This document shows, one piece after another, positions 7,192-14,834 of a stretch of DNA of 14,834 bases. The DNA is taken from contig JAIVFH010000553.1 of NCBI GenBank assembly GCA_025765595.1, positions 1-14,834 of the forward strand, given 5' to 3'. The notes under the pieces are model-generated. The model was not told the origin of the DNA and ran no database searches. It worked only from the letters and a program-made list of their open reading frames with translations. The position numbers were made by a program, and so were the translations under genes. The number at the start of each line of letters is the position of its first letter. The stretch's first letter is position 1. The DNA comes from Obelidium mucronatum (taxonomy: Eukaryota; Chytridiomycota; Chytridiomycetes; Chytridiales; Chytriomycetaceae).

Positions 7192-8843
7192 ATGGTCTTT
7201 CGTGATGACATCTCCCAGACATACCTCTTATTGCTTTATGTGCTTCCTGAAGCCATCACAGAAAGTATGATTGATCCCTTGATTCCGTATCTTATAAGGT
7301 ACCTTTCCTTCGATGTCCCTGCTGACGAGCTGGAGGCTGTGGTTGGAGGGCGATCAGGTAAGCTGCACTGCTCCAACGAAAGGCTTTCAGTTGTTCACTT
7401 ATCTATATTGCGCAGGCCTATTTGGAGGAGTTTTCTATTTGCCTCTGCTTGTAACGAACATTTTCTGGGGAACGCTATCCGATATAATTGTGAGTGCTTC
7501 TTTGCAAGTGAACAACACTCTGTAGCTTATCGCTAGGGAACAAGGGTCGAAAACCAGTTCTGATTATAGGCCTTTTCTTCTCTGCGCTAACTACATTTGT
7601 TCTTGGAATCAACACGTCATCGTTTGTCGTTGCGCTTCTGTGTCGTTTTCTTGCTGGTGTTTTCGGATCCAATTCAACGGTTGCGAAAGGAGCATTGGGG
7701 GAAATTCACTTGGACGAAACGGGCAGATCATGGGCTTATTCCCTCTATGGATCTCTCTACGGTTCGCAGTCCTCGCAAAGTTTTTGTTAGTTAACACGCC
7801 ACGCGCCTTAGCTTTCAGCGGGATTGTGGGTCCGCTGATTGGGGGACTATTGGTTGATTCTTCTGTGGCCATTTCCAAAACAGGCTATCCATACTTTTCT
7901 GCTTGCAGTTTTGGGGCGCTATTGTGCATTCTAGCACTCCCTGTCACCCACAGATACTTTCATGAGCCAAAAGACTTACAGCATGCAAAACTCGAATCCA
8001 GTAACGTACCGCGGAGCACTCTATCATTTTCAGACGTCGTGTCGGTCAATGGTTTGAAGCACTTTTGGACCAACCTGAAACAGCCATTGTCGGGTGGAAA
8101 AGTAATGTTTCCTATCTTGCTATATGTACGCGTCGTATTTGTAAAATTCGGAATCGTGTTTTATAAAGACTAACTTGGATTTTAGGTTTTGATTGCCTTT
8201 TGTAATCGTTCGTGGAGTACCTTGCTGCCTCTTCTCTTTGCGGCAAAACGAGAATTGGGTGGATTGTCATTTACCGCTTTTGAGACATCTTTTGCAATGA
8301 CTGTGATGGCTTGTTCGAAATTGGGGTTTCAAACAATTTTCTGTCAGTCAATTGTTACACGGGTAGGGACAACCAAAGCTTATTGCTTAGGAATGGCTGT
8401 CATAATTCCTGCTTGCTCAATAATAAGCTTTATGGGGGGATCTAGTGGCTCTGGCGGAAGTTGGGTTATGGTGATGATATGTATGAGTCTTTTTGGGTTT
8501 GTTGAAGCCCTTGTGTATTTAAGGTTTGAGTCTCTGCTTCAGAAGTTATTCCTAACTCATGAATAGCGTTATTATGATGATTTCGGATTCGGTCCCTTCT
8601 TCGCAACTTGGAGCGACTCATGGGTTGGCAGCTACTTGCGCGGCCACAGTCAGAGCCTTCGCACCTCCTCTGGTTGGATATATATGGGAATTCATCTCCA
8701 TTGAATCGAAAATGCCTTGGACGGGATTCGTAATAGTTCAAATAGCGGCAGGAATGGCGGTATTCGTTGCTTTTCGTCGGACAAGCAACCTTGCGTATAG
8801 GCGGATTCGAGAAGAAGTAGAAATGATCGATATGATCGAATAA
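7192..8843 (+). CDS. Major facilitator superfamily transporter, ZIF/ZIFL-like, copy 2
   Basis: Six exons: 7192-7357, 7416-7489, 7545-7761, 7812-8125, 8186-8523 and 8567-8843, giving 461 residues. Introns are 58, 55, 50, 60 and 43 bp, all GT-AG. It is a tandem paralog of copy 1 across its full length, with 12 predicted helices. The start MVFRDDISQTYLL aligns with MDLTSPTAQTYLM of copy 1. Loop 2-3 reads WGTLSDIIGRKP, so the usual Arg of the DRxGR motif is replaced by Ile. The helix-5 motif is SGIVGPLIGG; the second half has ELGGLSF and SVPSSQLGATHGLA. The frame is also open upstream to an ATG at 7048 that overlaps the stop of copy 1, but the extra 48 residues have no counterpart and the 7192 ATG is preferred. 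The membrane location is inferred, and the substrate is unknown. Confidence 0.88.
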
Positions 8844-9023
8844 ATGGAGTTGAAAACAGAAGTTTATTGGCCAGTCCAAAGTAGCAAACAGTCTTTCGTT
8901 AGATCAAACTCAGATGCATTCGTCTCTTGAGCCAAGTTAAATAATGTACTTTCTAGAATCGATTCTAGGAGGTTTTGGAATGGAGGCGAACTGTGGCAAT
9001 TTTTCGTGAGCTGAGTATTTATC
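8844..9023. other. Convergent 3' gap between copy 2 and CFAP65
   Basis: Only 180 bp separate the two facing stop codons, so both 3' trailers must lie here and may overlap. No perfect AATAAA is visible on either strand. GATAAA just past the CFAP65 stop (minus strand, about 9017-9022) is the nearest variant. Confidence 0.5.
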
Positions 9024-12000
9024 TCATAAATCAACATGCCTTAGAATTGCGGTGCTTAAGAGACTGTTTTCTTCTTTGCGTGAATTTTCATTGCCAGTAT
9101 TGATGAATGCTGCTGGTATGATTCCATTCCTTCGGTTCATAGTGATTTGTGCAAAATATGGTAGAGGTTGGGCATTTTCTGGGACTATCAAATTCTGCAC
9201 TTCTGTATCCTGAATAATATCATCCAGCATTGTTGAAATTATATCTTTGTGTAAATTCTTTTGATCTTCATCGCAGAATGCCTTGTTTGAACCCTGTCAG
9301 TATTTTTCCATTGCCAAAGTGCTGCTTACCAAGTGGTTATCTGCAACTTTCTCATAATTAACAGATGCAACACGGAAAAATTGATCCTGATGGCCAAACA
9401 AGCTTCTGAATTCGTCAACGGGATGAATATTGGCATGGATGGTAACAAAAAGCGGATACGGTTGTGGTTCGGCGGGAATATGGCTGAAATCGATACCTAC
9501 AGCATTGTTTAGACATGACCTTACTCCTTAATGTACATAAAATATTAAACCTGTTTCCAATGGTTTATTTGACACTGCCGGCACGTCTACTTCGGTCAAG
9601 TCTGGAACCGAGTTTGAATCTTTGGAGCCATTGATATCTGGAAGAAGATTATATTTGCTTCCTCGCAGTGAATGCTTTGTTTTCCCCGCGCTTCCGAGTA
9701 GTTGCTTTGAATGAGCGGTATTGATTCGAGAATCAAGGACTAAGCGACCTTCTCGTTGAGCAATACGAATATCCTCTTGGAATTTGTCGTAAGTCGCCTT
9801 TCAATACAAATTGCTTTAGATTTTCCATCTTTTCTTTTCAGTCTTACCTTCTCCGTTTCATTCAATATTTGACATTCAATATCAAGGTTACAAACACAAA
9901 TTTCGCTTGACGGAGTGAACACGAGTTTGCAAACCCTACTGTCACCAGGCGAAAGCGTTCCTGAAGAAGGCGCCACTTTCACACGAGGATTGGTGCCCCA
10001 TGATGCACAGGGAAACACCCAATTGAACGACAACTCCTCTGTTTTGGAAATGTTTCGTACAACCAAGATCTCTCTAAATTGAGCACCAATCGGAATATCT
10101 CCTAAGTTTATATGCTCTTTCGATAAAACGCCGATTTGATTGCTCATGGGTAGAATTTGTACTTTGGGAATTGCGTCATCGAACTTCGGGTTCAAGTTCA
10201 TGTGGTGTACGGGCTGCACAGTGATAACCAGTGAGGAAAACTCTTAAATACGCAACAAAATATTCTAACCTCCTCTAACCCCTGACCCACAAACGTTACA
10301 ATTGTCGTTTGTCCGTCATCTGTTGTGATTGGAATATCGACAGAATACTCTTTTACTTCCAGGGGTCTAAAAATCCACTTGATGTATTCGACTCCGCCTG
10401 GAGGAATGCTTCCAGACACTTTGTTGCATTTGAATATATCAAAATCTTTTTCTCTCGTTTTGAACTTCTTCAGAGGTGTCAAATCGATTGTATAGGACAA
10501 GTGCACCAATCCATAATTGGCTAAACGGTATCTTTGGATAGGTGGTGAAGGGCTTCCGATCGAGACAGGTTCAAATGAATGCCTTGTTGAGGGGAAAAAG
10601 AGGCATTTTCGCTCCAAAGGAATGCAGTTTCCAACAAAATATAGGATTATTTCCTTTCCTATGATTGTTCTTATGTTAAGAATTTTTCGAAAAAAAGGAC
10701 GCTGTTACTACCTGAACGTGTGGATCCATTTTTTAACTTGAATATCACCGGCAGTTTGTGCAAACCAGGAAACTTATGAATATAAGACATGGTGATATGT
10801 GCCGATTCTCCAGGGCTTAAGATACCAGTCTGAACGAATATGACGGTAAATAGTTATCTACATTACCAAAAGAAAGGAAGAAAAAAAAGAATCGAACCTT
10901 TGGACTTATGGAAAACAAATTGTTGTCTAGTATCAAGTTTGTGTGAAGTTGCTCCTCCGTATAGTCCCCTGGATCCGCCCAGTTCTCAATTTCAACTTCC
11001 AAGTCATTGGGGAAAAAGAACACCCACTCGACAGGAACGACGCCTGGATTCATCAAACTCATATGAACAACCACTGGTTTAGTTCCGACAGGGGCGGCTC
11101 CAAAATTGAAATCAAGAGAGGGGGGCTCCTTGTATTCCCCACCAGTTACGCCTTCTGTCGGGAAGTCGAATTCCTCTTCAAGCTCTTGAATGGCGGTAAA
11201 GTTTGATGGGCCAGTTTCAACAGCCTCCAGCATTTGATTAAACTGACGGAGAGAAAAGAACTTCCACAACAACCCTTTCCCTAAACCTTCCGATCTGACA
11301 TCTGTAACCTGAACGATTGGATAGACTCCCAAAGCGCGCACATCACACAAATGAAAGCGTATATCTTTTTGAGACTCTGAATTTGTAGATGACATCAATT
11401 CGGAATGAGGCTGTGTCAATTTGCTTTGAGTTTTCATTTTGTAGTAGATGCGATATTGATGATCTGTTTGTTCTCTCACGCATGCTCGAAACTTCAATAC
11501 GTGATTCGATCGCGCCGGAAAGATATCCGAAACTTCCATAATTTCAAGTTCGGATTCCCGAACACTGTTGGGAACAAGGACCTCAACCAGAGCCGTTGTC
11601 TTATTTGGCCCTCTTTCGTCGCATTCGCTGGCTTCATGTGAATCCACCAATTGAAGTTTATAAATTTCCAAATCATAGAAAATATCGCAATCTGAAGGGT
11701 TGAATATAACGATATCCTTTTCAACGATTGTGTTGACAAGAATTGCCTCAAAGTCCAGAGTTTTCGGCTCGGCGACGATGCCAGCTTGCGTGCCAGTTCC
11801 GACGACTGTCAGAGTTGTTCTTTTGCTCCTCCCTTCGTAAAGCGTTTCGTTCTCTTTTTTGAAAAAAATAATGAAAGAAGAGTTAGTGCGCGTTGAAACT
11901 TTTGAACATACCTTCAGGGGGCAAGGAATAGTAGCATGGAAGTTTAAGAGCCCAGTTCTTTTCGGCATTCGGACTGAACGTGCATTGAAGCGACATTGAC

Positions 12001-14834
12001 TTATTCGGTTCGAGAGTACCCCGCATTGGTTGTATAGACACAAATGGGGCGTACTGATGAGGAATCTTCCACTATTAAAAAATAAAACAACTTCGATTTA
12101 TCTCCAAGAATTAAAAAAACAAGACATACACACCTCGAATTGTATCTTAATTCGCGAATTGTTGTGAGCTGTAAATAATCGTCTCGCCAAAGTGCCAACG
12201 CATGTTGGTTTGAAAAACAACATATTTTGGTTGTCAAAAGACAATTGCGGAAAGAATCCCGCCCCTTTGACATGAAGGTCCTGCAGAAAGGAGCGGTTTC
12301 GGTTTAGTGTTCAAGAAGAAGTAGAAAAAAGCAACTGGAAACTTTCTCACATAAGTGTTGGTCACAGAACTATTGAAGAAGCATTTCATAGCTTGCTCGT
12401 ACGTTTTTTGCTCACTAGGACTGAATCTGAAAACAACCAGCCGGCTCTCATTCTTGTGCAACATTCCAATTCTGGGTTTGACTGAAAACGGGACTCCACC
12501 TTGTAGAGCCAGTGGTGTACCCCCTCCAATCCCTTGTGCAAGCATAACCTGGGCATTTCCATTGTTGTTGCCTCCGTTTGAATTATTCATGGCATTGAAT
12601 TGAAATTGTGTGTCAACAAACGCATATTTGACTGGTGTGTCACCAGCGTTTGTGATTCGAACGGTTTGATAGACGGATTTGTCAACGTAGCAAGCGGGAA
12701 AATCAAGACGACTGGTCCCAAACTCGATTTTTGGAATGAATGTATCTTCACCAGGTGGGAAGGTATTCCTAACAAAGAAAACAGCAAGTAAGAACAATCA
12801 AAACCTCTTACTTCCCAAAAATCAAATAATTAATACCCTGCAACTGTTGGAGTCAAACACCACGGAGGAGTAAATGTATCTTCATTTACAAGTCTAAAGT
12901 TACGCATACTCTTGAAATAAACGAAACATTCCAATTGTTGGCCGTAAAAGGAGTTGTCTGTTTTAGGCCTAAAATGAACACGGAATTCCATTGAGCTTTT
13001 TGATGGAATATCTGCGATACTGGGCGACACTGAAAAAATAGGCTCATCTCTAAATTGACGTTATTTGATGTAAGCTCTAAATTTGGGCCAAACGAACCCT
13101 GTCGATTCTCCCGGTAAATGCCAAACACAAGACATTTTGCCTTTAGTATTATTCGCAATCCGGATAATTTGGGCGTCGATGACTCTGTATTTCGAACAGG
13201 ATCCAAAGTCAATGTACGTATCCATGAGAGTTACAGCGTGATCTGGTGCAACGTTATCGTAAAAATATTCGCTAGCCACAAGGCCATTATTGTATGGATA
13301 GTCAAGCGGTGGAGCTGTGATAACAAAAAAACACAGAAAAGTCGAGATAAGTGGAAGAGCTTGCAGAAGCGCGAATTCACTAAATACTTGAAAGCTGGTA
13401 TTTCTCAGGATGAACAAAGCTGAGCACACCGTCCTTGCATTGTATGGTTCCGTTTTAAGCATCTGTGGATTCATCAGTAAAACACTTAAGAGTGGAAAAC
13501 TGTCAAACCTCTTCCAAGTGTTCGGGCCCAAAACTCCACAAGCCATTTTTAACACGCTTTCGATAACTATCCAGCATTTTTGGATGAAATGTCGCAGGTC
13601 TCCGTTTCTCATTATAACATGTTCCAATAAAGTCAATGAACTAAATAGAATAGACGAATGTGAGCACGTGTCATCTTCAAGAAAAATACTCTTCTTACGA
13701 TGGCATCTTGATTTTCCACAAGACAATAGACTCGGCGATGGTAGTTTATAGGTTCTGTGGGCGAAAATTTGACAGTCAAGGCAACAGACGTGTGGGGATT
13801 AATCATTCCCCATGGTTTATCTATGCGGAATAAACTGTTTGGCTCTGTCAAGAACTGGTGTGATTCAGTTCTCATTTGGTGGGCTATAATTTCGTATAGT
13901 ATCTCGTACCTGATAAAAGACGGCAACAGGTGTATTGTTTTGCAAATATATTGGCCTCATGCATGTTGTTTCTGCAGGAACATCGTTAAAATTGACCAGA
14001 TCCGTATTCAAGTGCACAGTTGGACCTTTTTATGGGAAACTAGGTTAGTCGCCAAAGGAACATCTTCCAATATGGTAAACTAACCAATCCCTGATCCGGT
14101 GCAGGTTATTCGCACAGTATTTCCTGCAACAGATACAATATCAAAATAATCCGTAGAGGACATTCCTGCTGACACAGGCTTATACGTGACCTTTTGCAGA
14201 ATGAATTAGTTAAGTTTGGGTGGAGTATCCTTTTGCGAGTATATTACAGATAGCTCAAGGCTTTTATGCGGCATAACTGTTCCAGATGTCATTGAAAAAA
14301 CAAAGTAAGGGTCTGTATTTCTTTCAGCATCTCGAATCTTGAAATTGGCAGGAACCTAATAAATCAAATAAATAAAAAAGAGAAACATGGTACGTGAAAA
14401 CCCTTATAAACTGCATGTTTTGCAAAACTTACCGATGAATGGTTAACGATAGTGAACTTCTTTTCCAAACTCCTTCCGACAAATACATCTCCAAAATTAA
14501 ATTCCCTGGTGTTTCCTTCGATTGAAATATGTGCATACTTTCCAATGCCATATATAGTCATTGGTTTTGTCACTTTGGATCTTTCCCATTGTGACTTATC
14601 TCCAAAGTTGCATATTGCATTGGCTGTGAAGACAGATGCATTCTGTTGTCATTAATTGTCAGTATGCTTTCCAAAAAACAGAACACAAAAAAACCAATAC
14701 CTCTGGTTTAAATTCTATCGTCACATTAGTTGCCTGCCCAGCTGGCAGTATCCCGCTTCGTGGACTAATCCAAAAAGGGCGTGAAATCTCCCAATCAAAA
14801 GTGCTATCCAACTCCCCAGAATTTTTCAACACAA
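9024..14834 (-). CDS. CFAP65: CFAP65 (CCDC108/FAP65) axonemal protein, 5' end outside the window
   Basis: The joined exons encode about 1,569 residues, most of a protein near 1,900 residues in animals. CFAP65 is an axonemal protein linked to the central apparatus and needed for sperm and cilia motility. It is built from repeated ASH/MSP-like immunoglobulin folds, visible here as recurring motifs such as DFGxxxVG, NxGxxPVxY and xxPxxGxLxPGxS. Diagnostic stretches are FIDFIGTCYNEKRRPA (about 13593-13640), YPYNNGLVASEYFYDN, SLDFNFGAAPVGTKP, NPGVVPVEWVFFFPNDLE, DNNLFSISPK and GKEIILYFVG. They match the order in animal CFAP65 as I remember it. The C-terminus lacks the long acidic Glu-rich tail of the mammalian protein. 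An Asn/Gly-rich insertion (AMNNSNGGNNNGNAQ) interrupts one domain near 12550-12600. The stop is TGA at 9024-9026. HYDIN, CFAP47 and CFAP74 share the fold but not these motifs. Confidence 0.93.
9024..14834 (-). other. CFAP65: Exon map of CFAP65
   Basis: Exons in transcript order: 14834-14701 (partial), 14642-14433, 14355-14248, 14190-14085, 14025-13910, 13854-13699, 13640-13509, 13462-13381, 13314-13098, 13049-12837, 12768-12351, 12280-12134, 12071-11912, 11853-10898, 10829-10712, 10658-10270, 10213-9848, 9797-9551, 9496-9330 and 9293-9024. The 19 introns are 36-77 bp, all with GT and AG ends, and every junction keeps the frame. Least certain are 13315-13380 (frame also open through the intron), 13050-13097 (several nearby AG) and 9497-9550 (two possible AG, of which only the distal one keeps frame). 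Confidence 0.8.

Noticed and set aside
7531..7537. TAG at 7534-7536 as the end of the second intron of copy 2
   Set aside because: Using it would add eight bases and shift the frame, losing GRKP and everything after it. The AAG at 7542-7544 restores exact agreement with copy 1.
8466..8879. Minus-strand open frame of 137 codons opposite the end of transporter copy 2
   Set aside because: It is antisense to two exons that align with copy 1 and reads as a shadow.
13061..13726. Single uninterrupted 221-codon minus-strand frame
   Set aside because: It crosses three inferred introns. Part of it is the true CFAP65 frame, but its beginning (above about 13509) is in the wrong frame for the conserved FIDFIGTCYNEK stretch, so it is not one exon.

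Overview
This window is nuclear DNA from a eukaryote. It holds four Pol III tRNA genes (one with an intron in the anticodon loop), protein genes split by very short GT-AG introns (36-77 bp), and a large axonemal protein gene. CFAP65 implies that the organism builds motile flagella or cilia. The short introns, close gene packing on the right side and moderate AT content suggest a small-genome flagellated protist, alga or zoosporic fungus. I cannot fix the lineage from the sequence alone.

Layout. Positions 1-3650 carry no convincing protein gene. They hold tRNA-Cys(GCA) on the minus strand, tRNA-Val(AAC) on the plus strand, an intron-containing tRNA-Tyr(GTA) on the minus strand, and two stretches rich in nested inverted repeats (about 1513-1638 and 2306-2430). 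The second of these lies just downstream of a TATAAATA box and could be an unannotated structured RNA gene. Positions 3717-5015 (minus) encode a complete, intronless taspase-1-like threonine aspartase. tRNA-Arg(ACG) at 5108-5180 sits in the divergent gap between it and the next gene.

Positions 5356-7051 and 7192-8843 (plus) are two tandem paralogous 12-helix major facilitator transporters. They resemble the plant ZIF/ZIFL and yeast YCR023C branch. Splicing had to be reconstructed: the first has five exons, the second six, with some introns shared and some unique. From 9024 to the right edge (minus) runs the C-terminal 1,569 residues or so of CFAP65 (CCDC108/FAP65), in 20 exons; its N-terminus lies beyond the window. 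CFAP65 and the second transporter converge, with 180 bp between their stop codons.

The genes do not form one pathway: they are a protease, two membrane transporters and a flagellar structural protein. The most notable points are the structured elements in the left 3.6 kb, intron turnover between the two transporter copies, frequent AAG 3' splice sites, a frame-preserving CFAP65 intron that would encode a hydrophobic helix if retained, a duplicated splice-acceptor-like sequence upstream of the second transporter, and an unusual T-loop in two of the four tRNAs. Splice sites were placed by reading frame, GT-AG borders, agreement between the two paralogs, and remembered family similarity. None has been tested against transcripts.
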